Shown in pieces: positions 1 through 9,794 of a stretch of DNA of 64,000 bases. Both the position numbers and the translations under genes were made by a program. Each line of letters starts with the position of its first letter. Position 1 is the first letter of the stretch. The DNA is from Paraburkholderia sp. HP33-1 (GTDB lineage: Bacteria > Pseudomonadota > Gammaproteobacteria > Burkholderiales > Burkholderiaceae): NCBI RefSeq assembly GCF_021390595.1, contig NZ_JAJEJR010000002.1:248001-312000 (forward strand), written 5' to 3'. The notes beneath the pieces are model-generated. The model saw only the letters and a list, made by a program, of their open reading frames with translations, did not search any database and was not told where the DNA came from.

Positions 1-567
1 TTTCTGCCCCTGTCGTTTCAGCTCGTGCTAGCGTGTTATGTCGCGATGACACTCGTTTATTCCTTTCACCTGAAGCACGTAATGCTGGTAGATGTTTTCA
101 TGCTGGCCGCGCTTTATACCATCCGTATTGTGGCTGGCGGGACGGCCGTCAATGTTGTGCTGTCAGACTGGTTAATCCTGTTCTCGGTGATGATCTTTCT
201 CAGTCTGGCCATGGTAAAGCGTTATACGGAACTCCACAAAATGCAGCGGGAGGGTAAGGACTCTGCGGCGGGACGAGGTTATCTTACGGAGGACATGAGC
301 ATTGTGCGCACGTTCGGAATCGCGGCAGGGTATGTCGGGGTGGTTGTTCTTGCGCTTTATATGAATTCTGCCCCCGTCACGGTGTTGTATAGCCATCCCC
401 ACAGGCTTTGGCTTCTCTTTTTGCTGCTCCTGTACTGGATCAGCCGCGTCTGGATGGTTGCGTTCCACGGTCAGATGCATGACGATCCGATAGTCTATGC
501 CATCAAAAATCGGTCGAGCCTATTGATCATCATGCTTTGCGTAGCGTCAGTTCTTATCTCGATCTAA
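1..567 (+). CDS. UbiA-family prenyltransferase, 3' part (truncated by window edge)
   Basis: The reading frame is open from base 1, so the gene begins outside the window. About 188 residues are visible, with several hydrophobic helices. A loop after the third visible helix carries the sequence MVKRYTEL, and near the end comes DDPIVYAIKNR; both are typical of UbiA-superfamily polyprenyl transferases of the decaprenyl-phosphate phosphoribosyltransferase-like branch. In Burkholderiaceae such proteins, often fused to a HAD phosphatase, occur in exopolysaccharide loci; that link is family knowledge. The N-terminal Asp-rich prenyl-diphosphate site lies outside the window, so the substrate cannot be judged. 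The next gene on the same strand is an exported glycosidase, consistent with a polysaccharide locus. Confidence 0.78.
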   Translation, partial: FLPLSFQLVLACYVAMTLVYSFHLKHVMLVDVFMLAALYTIRIVAGGTAVNVVLSDWLILFSVMIFLSLAMVKRYTELHKMQREGKDSAAGRGYLTEDMSIVRTFGIAAGYVGVVVLALYMNSAPVTVLYSHPHRLWLLFLLLLYWISRVWMVAFHGQMHDDPIVYAIKNRSSLLIIMLCVASVLISI

Positions 568-981
568 AGAGAAGCGTTTCACTGCTCAGGTCGGTTTTCC
601 GCACTTGCCGCAACACATTTCGCCGCTTTTCGCCAAGGAGGTCGCAACGTATTGCTATTCATGGGAGGTGTTGTTCCCACCGTCCCTGTCTCTGCGCGGT
701 CCGTCGTGGGCTTCGGGGCATCGAGTGCTCGCGCGCAAGCAGTTGCTCATGCTGAAACTTCAGCACGTGCTATCCACCGACGAATCTTTGGCGATCGGCT
801 GGTGTCCCAGGTTTTCCAATGCGCGAATTGCAGGAGCCATCGCAGATCATATCAATCGCAGCGCTGCATTGCAGACCGCGAAAATGCGTGAAGCGTGATC
901 AGTCCTCTGGCCGATAACAGATTCGATCAGGCGCATTAGCCGGGAGCAGATTCGTAATCGACGGAGAGCTCAAGACACCCT
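568..981. other. Gene-poor gap, 414 bases
   Basis: Short open frames exist here (for example 605-898), but their translations are compositionally odd, have no recognisable domain and no good ribosome site. No tRNA or clear terminator hairpin was seen. The promoter of the following glycosidase gene may lie here but cannot be assigned. Confidence 0.5.
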
Positions 982-2415
982 ATGATCAGATATCACAGAC
1001 GATTTGTACTGCAGATGTTGGCGGCGCTCGGTTGGACAACACTGAGGCCGCTATGGCCGCCGATCGCCGCAGCTTCGACGCAGCACGGGTCCGCGTCACG
1101 GCCCGTAGGGCGACGGATTACCGACCTGATTGGGGCCAATGGCTGGGCCGGCTCCGCCCACGACGTCGCAATGTGGAAGGAAATGGGTATAAGTTGGGCA
1201 CGCGGGCCCGTAGGTCCAGGGCAAGCCCATGGTAGTTCGGACCCGATGCGGGTCGACAAGACGGAGAACAATAACGCAATCGACCTGCCGCCCATCGTCA
1301 TCCAGAACAACAACAACGGAATCCATACATTGTTGTTACTTGCCTACACACCCCTGTGGAACGCGAGCGTGCCAGGCGATTCAAAATCGGCACCCGTGGA
1401 TGTAAGGGCGTGGGAGCGCTACGTCGAAGCTGTAGTCCGGAAATATCACGCCCCGCCGTACAACCTGCGCTTTTTCCAGATATGGAACGAGGCGGCCGGA
1501 AAGCTTTCGGGCGGTTCGCCACAGGCATCGTTCTGGCACGGTGCCGCTCGTGCTGGCGACGGGGACGACTTGCATGGGCCCTATGAACGTGCGATGCAGG
1601 ACTACGTCGAGAAGATCCACATTCCGGCCGCGCGGATCATCCGCCGCTATGGCGCATACGTCGTCTACGGCGGTTGGCCGGACCAGGGGGGGCTCGAAAC
1701 CTTTAGCCAGTGGCTGGAGTACAGAAGTCCCCGGTACAACCAGCGGATGCTCGACTGTGTGGACTATCTGGATACGCATTACCTTGCGGTCAAAGACCTG
1801 GATTACCTCTACGAGCGTTATGTGAAGCAAGGTCCCGCACGTGGATTATGGCAAACGGAGATTGGCGATAGATATATGATCGACGATCACTATCTGCCGC
1901 GCTATTTCTTCGATCTCGCCGTGTGGGCGCTCGATCGAAACTGGGACGATTCCAACAAGTACGTATCGATGGTGTACCACTGGGACGGATATGAACCGTT
2001 TCGTCTTACGCACCGAGGTCCGCCCGCCAGAACGTACAACGTTTCGGGGGGGAGTCTGATCGTGTTGAACCAGACCGCCGGCGGCGTGCTGTCGCCCTTT
2101 CGACAGAAACTGCAGTTCGGTCCTGATGCATCCGGCAGCGCGCTGTACTCGGACAGGCAAATCGTGATGCAGGTGCGTGCACTGCCGGGCTGGCGCACGG
2201 TCGATGCGCCCGGGCTGGCTCCGCCTGCTTCGGGCCGCGTAAAGGTCCGGTTTATTGACGCGCTGTCAGGTTCAGTGTCTTCGGCGACGGATACCGAGTT
2301 GAAGTGGGACGATCAGGCTTTGCGTGTGCGTTTCAATGTACCCGCTCGTGTCAATGGCCATGGCGGACAAGGATCGGCAGAGCATCTCGCATATATCGTC
2401 GTGGGTCCAGAGTAA
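982..2415 (+). CDS. Exported clan GH-A glycoside hydrolase (GH39/GH5-like)
   Basis: This 477-residue protein begins with a basic N-terminus and hydrophobic stretch ending near an AAAS site, so it is probably exported. The central region has the beta/alpha-barrel hallmarks of clan GH-A: a candidate acid/base Glu at residue 170 in QIWNEA and a candidate nucleophile Glu at residue 293 in LWQTEIGD. Spacing and strand context match GH39/GH5-type retaining enzymes. About 140 residues after the barrel look like a beta-sandwich. The gene lies just downstream of a UbiA-type prenyltransferase, so a role in trimming or releasing an exopolysaccharide is a reasonable inference. The substrate is not readable from sequence. 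Family assignment is fairly secure at clan level and weaker at family level. Confidence 0.75.
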   Translation: MIRYHRRFVLQMLAALGWTTLRPLWPPIAAASTQHGSASRPVGRRITDLIGANGWAGSAHDVAMWKEMGISWARGPVGPGQAHGSSDPMRVDKTENNNAIDLPPIVIQNNNNGIHTLLLLAYTPLWNASVPGDSKSAPVDVRAWERYVEAVVRKYHAPPYNLRFFQIWNEAAGKLSGGSPQASFWHGAARAGDGDDLHGPYERAMQDYVEKIHIPAARIIRRYGAYVVYGGWPDQGGLETFSQWLEYRSPRYNQRMLDCVDYLDTHYLAVKDLDYLYERYVKQGPARGLWQTEIGDRYMIDDHYLPRYFFDLAVWALDRNWDDSNKYVSMVYHWDGYEPFRLTHRGPPARTYNVSGGSLIVLNQTAGGVLSPFRQKLQFGPDASGSALYSDRQIVMQVRALPGWRTVDAPGLAPPASGRVKVRFIDALSGSVSSATDTELKWDDQALRVRFNVPARVNGHGGQGSAEHLAYIVVGPE

Positions 2416-2589
2416 GAAGCTGTTCTGCACCGGCGTCTACAGCAGCCTGGTTGCACTTGGCGCTAGCGTAGTCCTAATCGGGAAACGCCCCAAAGACGCC
2501 GGCCAGCGTCTCGTCCTGACCGATCACATGCCGATCTCGATCTTCGCTATGCGGAGGTGCATGCAGTGCCGCCACGATGCGCAAACCGC

Positions 2590-4812
2590 TTACAAAGCCG
2601 CACGCAGCGCCTCGTCAACGACGGCAAGTCGAGTTGCGATGATCTTGACGAGAAACCGATGAAATTGTTGCGCGGCCGCTGGATGCTGTTGTTCGAGTCG
2701 AATGAGAGCGGTTGTCGACAAGCGGCGGACCCGCGTCGGCGTCTCGGCGATCACGTCCGCACTGCGCTGTTGCTGCGTGTAGACCGCCATTTCACCGACA
2801 ACCGTCCCCGGGCCAAACGAGCGCAGCCGGACCGACCGTCCATCGTCGAGCGGCAACGAGACCTGGACACGTCCTTGCTCGATGAAATACAGCGCGTCAG
2901 CCTGCTCCCCGCGACGAAACAGCACCTGCCCCGCAAGCAGGTCATGCACCTCGAGACACGCCAGCAGCGTGCTCAACGCGCTGGCCGTGAAATGCGGCGT
3001 GAGCATCGCGTGAAAGTCGTAGCCGTGGCCTGTCGCAGGCGAGTTCCCCGTGAGCAACTGGTCTTCGATCCACTCCAGACCGACGTCAAGCGAGTCGAAT
3101 TCATGAATCCGGAGATTGAGTGTCCCGGTCTTCGTGAGCAGATCGCGCGAGTGCGGCGGCAGCGCGGTTAGCACCAGGTCCGCGTTCTTCGCTGCGCATA
3201 GCTGCCTCAGCTTGACGAAGCTGATCGATACCGACGCGTCCATGCCCTGAGTCGACGCGAAATCGAGCACGACGAAACGGACCGGCACCGGATGGCTCGC
3301 GGCGAGCCGCCCACGCAGGCGGTGCAGAATCGAATTGGCCGTGCCGAAGAACAGGAACCCTTGCAGGCACATACCGCAGACCTGCGCACCGAGTTCGCGC
3401 AAAGACTGGCTCTCGTTGATGCTGCGTTCCACGTTGGACGTCCGTGTGCGCAGATCGAACTCCATGCGTATACAACTGACCCGGCCATACAGCAGCGTGA
3501 ACGTCACACACGCCGCAACGACGCCTACCGCCACGCCGACGACCACGCCGTAGGCGACGATGGTGCCGAGAATGGCAGGCACGAGCAGGTACTCGTACCA
3601 GCTGAGCTTCGCATACGCGCCCACGAGCCAATGCACGATCAGGCGCAGGCCCATGAAGAGCTGAAGGCCGACGAGCACCGGCACGGGAAAGAGCGCCACG
3701 ATATCGGGCGAAGTGCCAAGTACGACAAGGCAAGCGAGCGCCGCGAACACGCCGGCCACCCGGCTCGTGGCACCCACGCGCGCATTGAGCATCGAGCGAT
3801 TGAACGACTGGTAGCCGACCATTCCACCCAGCAGCCCGCTCGCGAGATTGGCAAGGCCCGCAGCCCGCATCTCACGATTGAGATCGACCTCCTCGCCCGT
3901 CACCGCGCCGATCGCCGTCGAATTCATCAGGATCGTGACAGCGGAAACCGTCGTGACCAGCAGGCTCTCTGGAAGGTGCGCGGCGACGGCCGGCCAGTCG
4001 ATGCCACCCTGCCCGAGTCGCGCAGCGATGTGCAGCTCCGGCAGCCCGGCAAGGTGCAGCGTGACGCGCGGCAGAAGCAGCCCCATTTCGCGCGCGTCGG
4101 CGATCGAGAGACCGGCAATGTGCAGGAGAACGTAGAAAAGCACGATCCCGAAACCCAACGTGAGGGGTAGCGCGGCAATGTGCTGCCAGGCGCGGGTCAG
4201 GACTGTCGTCATCACACCCACGACGAGCGCGGGAATCCATGTCAGCCAGTGAATGTGCGTCAGCAACGCCAGCATGTGCCAGTCCAGTGCCTCGCCCGTC
4301 ATCACGCGGAAGGCCCCGGCCAGCAGCAGATAGCCTGTTCCGGCGAGGAATCCGCCAAGCACCGGATACGGGAGGAACTGCAACGAGCGGCTGTGCCTCG
4401 ACGAGCCGATCGCATAGAGGATGACGCCCGTCACGACCGAACAGAGCGCAATTGCGATCAGCACGGTCAGGATCAGGGTCTGGGGGGAGCCGCCGTCCGC
4501 GCGCACGCTGCTGCCGACCCCTGCGGCGACGCCCGCAAGAAACGCCGCGGCATTGCTGTCAGGACCGCCGATGTTCCAACGCATCGAGCTCGTCAACGCA
4601 ATCACGAGCGCCGTGACGACGCAGCTGACGAGCGCGGTCGGCACGCCGAGCATCGCGTAGCGGGCAAGATCGGCGCTGAAGATCATCGTGCCGAGGCTCA
4701 TTGCGTAGCACAGCATGACGAGCATCGAAACCGCGCCGGCCGCCACGTCGGCAGGCAGGCCCGTGAAGCGCGAACGTAGCGGGATGTAGGAGATGGTCTT
4801 GCCCGGCTTCAC
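2590..4812 (-). CDS. SulP/SLC26-type anion permease with STAS and cyclic-nucleotide-binding domains
   Basis: A protein of about 740 residues in three parts: roughly ten to twelve membrane segments with SulP features (NIGGPDSNAAA near the start, GYQSFNRSMLN in the middle), a STAS domain (about residues 470-590, containing VVLDFASTQGMDAS), and a C-terminal cNMP-binding domain. The last has the phosphate-binding cassette pattern GEMAVYTQQQRSAD, with the Glu and Arg-Ser expected for cAMP contact. The GTG at 4812 is chosen because GGGGA lies eight bases upstream and the SulP region follows closely; an in-frame TTG at 4887 would overlap the divergent gene's leader. SulP proteins move sulfate, bicarbonate or dicarboxylates; the substrate is unknown. 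It is divergent from a nucleotide cyclase gene, suggesting second-messenger control of transport. Confidence 0.85.
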   Translation of the reverse strand: MKPGKTISYIPLRSRFTGLPADVAAGAVSMLVMLCYAMSLGTMIFSADLARYAMLGVPTALVSCVVTALVIALTSSMRWNIGGPDSNAAAFLAGVAAGVGSSVRADGGSPQTLILTVLIAIALCSVVTGVILYAIGSSRHSRSLQFLPYPVLGGFLAGTGYLLLAGAFRVMTGEALDWHMLALLTHIHWLTWIPALVVGVMTTVLTRAWQHIAALPLTLGFGIVLFYVLLHIAGLSIADAREMGLLLPRVTLHLAGLPELHIAARLGQGGIDWPAVAAHLPESLLVTTVSAVTILMNSTAIGAVTGEEVDLNREMRAAGLANLASGLLGGMVGYQSFNRSMLNARVGATSRVAGVFAALACLVVLGTSPDIVALFPVPVLVGLQLFMGLRLIVHWLVGAYAKLSWYEYLLVPAILGTIVAYGVVVGVAVGVVAACVTFTLLYGRVSCIRMEFDLRTRTSNVERSINESQSLRELGAQVCGMCLQGFLFFGTANSILHRLRGRLAASHPVPVRFVVLDFASTQGMDASVSISFVKLRQLCAAKNADLVLTALPPHSRDLLTKTGTLNLRIHEFDSLDVGLEWIEDQLLTGNSPATGHGYDFHAMLTPHFTASALSTLLACLEVHDLLAGQVLFRRGEQADALYFIEQGRVQVSLPLDDGRSVRLRSFGPGTVVGEMAVYTQQQRSADVIAETPTRVRRLSTTALIRLEQQHPAAAQQFHRFLVKIIATRLAVVDEALRAAL

Positions 4813-5080
4813 GTGAATTCCCCGAAGAATGCGAGGGCGAGATGGGACGCGCCGCCCAGTATCCGTCGGGCCTCGAAAGGCTGTCAAACAGCATGCGCCC
4901 TGGGAGTTGCAGACCTACACTGGGTATTCATCGGCTGAGTTGAATGCCGGCCAAGGGCCGATTGCATCGGCGAGCGGTGCGCCCGAGTTTCATCTGACGT
5001 TTGCGCATCGGGCCGCGCCAGCGCCAAATCGGTGCGGCAAACTCGCGTGTGCCGGTTGGCATCGAATGCAGGCGACGAAA

Positions 5081-8000
5081 ATGGACATCGCGCAATGGCT
5101 GCAGCGCCTCGGACTCGAGCAGTACGCGCTCGCATTCGCGGCGAACGACATCGACGTATCACTGCTCGCGCAGTTGAGCGATGCTGATCTGAAGGAACTC
5201 GGGGTGCAGTCGCTTGGCCATCGCAAGCGCATCCTTGCCGCCGCGGCGGCCGCGCAACCGTCAACGAGCGCATCGGCGCCGCCGCAGACGGACGCCGCCA
5301 CCCTTGCGCCCGCGGACGAGCGCAGGCAGGTCACGATCCTGTTTGCCGATCTCTGCGGCTACACGGCGCTCTCGCGCTCGCTCGATCCCGAAGACCTGCG
5401 CGCGCTAATCGGCCGCTACATGGCGCTGGTCGACGGTGTCGTCCTCGCTTATGGCGGCACGATCGACAAGCACATCGGCGATGCAGTGATGGCGCTTTTC
5501 GGCGCGCCGCGCTCGCATGAGACCGACACGCTGCGCGCGGCCCGGGCGGCGCTCGATATCCACGACGGGCTGACGCAGCTTGGCGCGCAGGCGGGGCGGC
5601 CTTTGCAGGCACACATCGGCATCGCGAGCGGCGAAGTGGTCGCCGGTGCGCTTGGCCGCGCCGACGCCCAGGACTACACGGTGCACGGCGATCCGGTGAA
5701 CCTCGCCGCGCGGCTCGTGGCCGCCGCACCCGCCGGCGAGATCTGGATCTCTGACGAGTCAGCACGCCTGCTCGACGAGGCCGCTGTGTGCGAGGCGATC
5801 GGCGAGCGGCTCTTCAAGGGCATCGACACGCCGGTCCGGGCCTGGCGGCTCGTTGCCATCGCGAGCGAACCCGTGAAGACGAGCCGCAGCCGCTTCGTCG
5901 GCCGCGAAGCCGAACTCGAGCAATTTCACGGTATCGTCCACGCGTGCGTGGCGAGGCACCGCGGCCATGTTCTCCATCTACGAGGTGAAGCCGGAATCGG
6001 CAAGACGCGGCTCGTCGAGGAAATGCGCCGCTACGCGCAGACCCAGGGCTTCACGCTGCATAAAAGCCTTGTGCTCGATTTCGGTGTTGGCAAGGGGCAG
6101 GACCCGGTGCGCGCGATCGTCGCCAGCCTGCTCGGGCTGTCGGCCAGCGCATCGGCCGACGCGCGGCAAGCCGCTGTCGCGCGTGCCGCGGAGCGTGGTG
6201 TCGTGAGCGAAGAGCAGCTCATGTTTCTTCAGGATTTCCTCGATCTGCCCAAAAGCAGCGAGTGGCAAGCGCTGTACGACGCAATGGATCATGGTGCGCG
6301 CCAGCGTGGCAAGCAGACGCTCGCTGCACGACTGGCCGAGGACGCCTGCGGGCAATCGGCGACGATGATCGTCGTCGAAGATCTGCATTGGGCCGACCGC
6401 GAAGCCCTCAGCTATCTTGCGGCTTTCGCGGCAGGCATCGTCAATGGGACGGGCTTGCTCGTGACGACTTCGCGTGTGGAAGGCGATCCAATTGATGCAG
6501 CCTGGCGCGCACGCTGCCGCGACACCCCGTTCGCCACGATCGACCTCGGGCCGCTGCGCAAGGATGAGGCACTCAACCTCGCGAGCAATTTCATCGACGC
6601 TACGCAGCGCGTCGCGCTCGCCTGCATCGAGCGGGCAGCAGGCAACCCGCTATTTCTCGAGCAACTGCTGCGCAATGCCGAGGAAGGCAGCAGCGGCAAC
6701 GTTCCCGCGTCGATCCGAAGCCTCGTGCTCGCGCGGATGGACAGGTTGGCGCCGCGTGACCGCCTGGCGTTCCAGGCGGCTGCCGTCATCGGTCAGCGTT
6801 TCGACCTCGCGTTGCTGCGCCGGCTCATCGACGACCCTGACTACGTCTGCGACGGCCTGCTCGCCAATGCGCTAGTTCTACCCGAGGGCGAGGATTTCCT
6901 GTTCGCCCATGCGCTGATCCAGGAGAGCGCATGGGCGACGCTATTGCGGGCGCGCCGGCGCGAGCTTCATCGCTGTGCCGCCGAATGGTTCGCACATAGC
7001 GATCCGACGTTGCACGCGCAGCATCTCGACCGGGCAGAGGACGAGCGCGCGCCCGGAGCCTATCTCGCCGCGTCGAACGCGCAACGTGCCGCCCATCGTT
7101 TCGAGGCTGCGCTGCGGCTGGCCGACCGGGGCCTCGAGATCGCGCAGACGGACGCGGACCGCCACGCACTGAGCTGCGCCAAGGGCGAACTCCAGCGCGA
7201 TCTGGGCGACATTGCGGGATCGATCGCCACGTACCGCGCGGCGCTCGCGGCTGCCACCAACGATGACGCCCGGTGCGACTGTCAGCTCGGGCTCGCGGAA
7301 GGCCTGCGGGTGAACGAAGGTCTCGACGAGGCGCTCGCCTTGCTTTCGGCCGCGCAGACGATAGCGGAACGCGACGGCCGGGTGGCCGACCTCGCAAGGC
7401 TTCACCACCTGCGCGGCAACATCCTTTTTCCCCTTGGCAGGATCGACGCCTGCTGCGCCGAGCATGAACGAGGGCTTACCTATGCACGGCGCCTCGGCAT
7501 CCCGGAGGCGGAGGCTCGCGCGCTCGGCGGCCTGGCGGATGCAGCGTACGCGCAGGGACGCATGCAAACCGCTTTTCGCCATTTCAGCGAATGCGTGGCG
7601 CTGAGCCGCAAGCACGGGTTCGGCAGCATCGAGGTTGCGAATCGTCCGATGCAGGGCTTCAGCAGGATCTACCTCAACGATGCACGGCAGGCGCGCGAGG
7701 ACGCGATCGCCACGGCACGCGCTGCCGCGTTGATCGGGCAGCCGCGCGCGCAATTGCTGTGCGAGACGCTGGGCGTGTTCGCCTGCCAGGAACTAGGCGA
7801 TGAGCAGGCGGCTCGCGTTCATCTGGAGCAGGAACTTCGGCTGATCAGGCAACTCGGCGCCCGCCGCTTCGAGGCACAAAATCTGGAGATGCACGGGCGG
7901 CTGTTGCTGGACAGCGGATCGAGAAGCGAAGCAGTGAAGAAACTTCGCGAGTCGATCGCGATCTCGCGCGAGGTGGGCACGCAGTTTTGCGGACCCAAGA

Positions 8001-8377
8001 CCCTCGGCGCGCTGAGCCGCGCAGTGGATGAGAACGTCGAGCGTGCGCGGTTGCTGGACGAAGGCGAAGCGCTGCTGCGACTCGGCGCGGTCGGCCATAA
8101 TCATCTCTGGTTTTACCGCGACGCCATCGAAGCGATGCTGGCCGCCGGCGATGCGCATGGCATGTTGCGTTACGTGAAGGAACTCGAGAACTACACCCAG
8201 CGCGAACCGCTGCCCTGGGCCCAGCTCTTTGCAGCGCGCGGCCGTGCGCTCGCGCTTGCCCTGCAGGACCCTGCGGGCGAACCGACGCTGCGCGAACTCG
8301 CGCGGGTGCGAACGGCGCTGCACGAGGCCGGTTTTCGGAATTACCTGAGCGCCGTCGATGTTGCTCTGGCGGCTTGA
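5081..8377 (+). CDS. SAM-domain class III adenylate/guanylate cyclase with AAA ATPase and TPR regions
   Basis: A protein of about 1098 residues. It starts with a SAM domain (residues 1-65, MDIAQWLQRLGLEQY), followed by a class III cyclase domain (about 85-260) with the metal Asp at residue 90 in FADLCGYT and the second Asp in HIGDAVMALFG. A P-loop ATPase domain has its Walker A GEAGIGKTR at residues 302-310 and a Walker-B-like IVVEDLHW. The C-terminal half is helical and TPR-like. The ATG at 5081 is preferred because the SAM domain begins right there; an upstream in-frame ATG at 4829 would add 84 non-conserved residues. Such proteins make cyclic nucleotide in response to an unknown cue. The divergent neighbour encodes a permease with a cNMP sensor. 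Confidence 0.88.
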   Translation: MDIAQWLQRLGLEQYALAFAANDIDVSLLAQLSDADLKELGVQSLGHRKRILAAAAAAQPSTSASAPPQTDAATLAPADERRQVTILFADLCGYTALSRSLDPEDLRALIGRYMALVDGVVLAYGGTIDKHIGDAVMALFGAPRSHETDTLRAARAALDIHDGLTQLGAQAGRPLQAHIGIASGEVVAGALGRADAQDYTVHGDPVNLAARLVAAAPAGEIWISDESARLLDEAAVCEAIGERLFKGIDTPVRAWRLVAIASEPVKTSRSRFVGREAELEQFHGIVHACVARHRGHVLHLRGEAGIGKTRLVEEMRRYAQTQGFTLHKSLVLDFGVGKGQDPVRAIVASLLGLSASASADARQAAVARAAERGVVSEEQLMFLQDFLDLPKSSEWQALYDAMDHGARQRGKQTLAARLAEDACGQSATMIVVEDLHWADREALSYLAAFAAGIVNGTGLLVTTSRVEGDPIDAAWRARCRDTPFATIDLGPLRKDEALNLASNFIDATQRVALACIERAAGNPLFLEQLLRNAEEGSSGNVPASIRSLVLARMDRLAPRDRLAFQAAAVIGQRFDLALLRRLIDDPDYVCDGLLANALVLPEGEDFLFAHALIQESAWATLLRARRRELHRCAAEWFAHSDPTLHAQHLDRAEDERAPGAYLAASNAQRAAHRFEAALRLADRGLEIAQTDADRHALSCAKGELQRDLGDIAGSIATYRAALAAATNDDARCDCQLGLAEGLRVNEGLDEALALLSAAQTIAERDGRVADLARLHHLRGNILFPLGRIDACCAEHERGLTYARRLGIPEAEARALGGLADAAYAQGRMQTAFRHFSECVALSRKHGFGSIEVANRPMQGFSRIYLNDARQAREDAIATARAAALIGQPRAQLLCETLGVFACQELGDEQAARVHLEQELRLIRQLGARRFEAQNLEMHGRLLLDSGSRSEAVKKLRESIAISREVGTQFCGPKTLGALSRAVDENVERARLLDEGEALLRLGAVGHNHLWFYRDAIEAMLAAGDAHGMLRYVKELENYTQREPLPWAQLFAARGRALALALQDPAGEPTLRELARVRTALHEAGFRNYLSAVDVALAA

Positions 8378-8782
8378 TGCGGGTGACGCAAACGATGCGT
8401 CGATTGCCATTTGCACGAAGGTCCTTTGCATATTCCGTGAGTAGTCGTCAGCGCTTGCAGCCATCGAGCCGGCGCGCTGACCTGCTATCGATTGACATGG
8501 ACGCTATCCCCGGCAAACCGGATCGAGCCCTTCCGCCCGCGAACGCTCCTACTGGCTTCGTGCGCGGCGCGCGCGAGCACAAGCTGAGAAACGCTGCCTA
8601 TTTCCGCGAATCGCACCAGGACGTTACCAACGGCGCCACACACGGCATTCACCCCGAGCACTTCGAGGAGATGTGCGACAGCGAGCGCATCTCTGCGCTC
8701 GTCTGCAACGCATAGGTTGAGGGGCTACCAATCTCCCAACGATTGCCGCCTTCGATGATCATAGTGAGGTATTCTCGATAAC
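8378..8782. other. Gap of 405 bases without a confident gene
   Basis: An open frame at 8374-8715 (113 residues) overlaps the cyclase stop and matches nothing I recognise. Its last 70 residues have ordinary composition, so it could be a small hypothetical protein or a remnant. The promoter of the LysR gene should lie in the last 100 bases; no element there is convincing. Confidence 0.4.
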
Positions 8783-9691
8783 ATGGATATCGGTGGCTTT
8801 GATCTCAATCTTCTGAAAGCGTTCGACGCCCTTTATGCGGAGCGTCACGTTACGCGCGCCGGGCTGCGTATCGGTCTTAGTCAGTCGGCGATGAGCGGCG
8901 CCCTTACCCGGTTGCGTGAGCTGTTCGAGGATGAGCTGTTCTTGCGGACGCCGTCGGGGATGCAGCCGACCCCACGGGCTCACGATCTTGCAGGTCCTAT
9001 ATCCAACGCGCTCCGACTTGTACGGGGTGCGTTACGGGCCGACGGTTTCGATCCAGCGACGGCTAGTGACGCGTTCACGATTGCGATGAACGACTATGCC
9101 GCTTTCGTTCTACTGCCGCCACTGTTGGCACGCCTTAGCATCGAGGCGCCTCACGTCGACGTGCACGTGCACGGGACGTTCGGTCGGGATGAAGCGCTCG
9201 AACTCCTCGACAGCGGCGAAGCAAGCCTCGCTATCGGCTTCCCGGTCGAAGCTTCGGCACGCATCCTCAAGCGCCCTCTGTTCAAGGAGGACTTTGCGTG
9301 CGTAGCGCGTCCTGAGCACCCCGCGTTTGCGCACGGTGCTAACCTCGACGCCTTCACGGCTGCGCCTCATCTCCTGATATCTCCCGAGGGCGACCGCTCA
9401 AGTCTGGTCGATCACGAGCTCGCCAAGCTGGGGCTCGGACGGCGTGTGGTACTGAGCTTGCCGCAGTTTCTGGTCGCACCCTTCGTGATCGCTGAGACCG
9501 ATCTCGTCGCGACGCTCGCCTCCCGTGTCGCTCGGCGCTTCGCAGCGACTGGGGTCGGCATCTCCGTACATCAACCGCCAATCGAACTGCCCAGTTGGAC
9601 GCTTGCGATGATGTGGCATCGACGTGCGGACACTCACGCGGCCACTTGTTGGCTGAAAGACGTCATCGCCGAGGTCGCCGCCTCGGTTTGA
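8783..9691 (+). CDS. LysR-family transcriptional regulator
   Basis: This 302-residue protein has the standard LysR layout. The N-terminal winged helix-turn-helix (DLNLLKAFDALYAERHVTRA, then LSQSAMSGALTRLRELFEDE) is followed by a two-lobed substrate-binding domain. The DLNLL start and LSQSAMS recognition helix are typical of the NodD/LinR/PcpR-type branch that responds to aromatic or phenolic effectors. The ATG opens directly into the conserved helix. It lies upstream of, and on the same strand as, an NAD-dependent epimerase and a DoxX-like gene, which are plausible targets. The effector is unknown. Confidence 0.88.
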   Translation: MDIGGFDLNLLKAFDALYAERHVTRAGLRIGLSQSAMSGALTRLRELFEDELFLRTPSGMQPTPRAHDLAGPISNALRLVRGALRADGFDPATASDAFTIAMNDYAAFVLLPPLLARLSIEAPHVDVHVHGTFGRDEALELLDSGEASLAIGFPVEASARILKRPLFKEDFACVARPEHPAFAHGANLDAFTAAPHLLISPEGDRSSLVDHELAKLGLGRRVVLSLPQFLVAPFVIAETDLVATLASRVARRFAATGVGISVHQPPIELPSWTLAMMWHRRADTHAATCWLKDVIAEVAASV

Positions 9692-9794
9692 CGTCATCGG
9701 TGCAAGCGATATCAGTACATCAGAACTTACGATTTCCGTTTGGAATCGCAGCCCACTACCATTGCCCACATCGACATTGGAAGAGGTAACGGAC

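Noticed and set aside
605-898. 97-codon frame after the prenyltransferase
   Set aside because: No ribosome site, no recognisable domain, overlapping frames of equal quality.
3292-4170. Long rightward open frame (292 codons) inside the SulP gene
   Set aside because: It is the antisense shadow of a clear permease gene, with the Arg/His-rich composition expected of such frames.
8374-8715. 113-codon frame after the cyclase
   Set aside because: It overlaps the cyclase stop, has no ribosome site and no recognised similarity; kept only as a possible remnant in the gap description.
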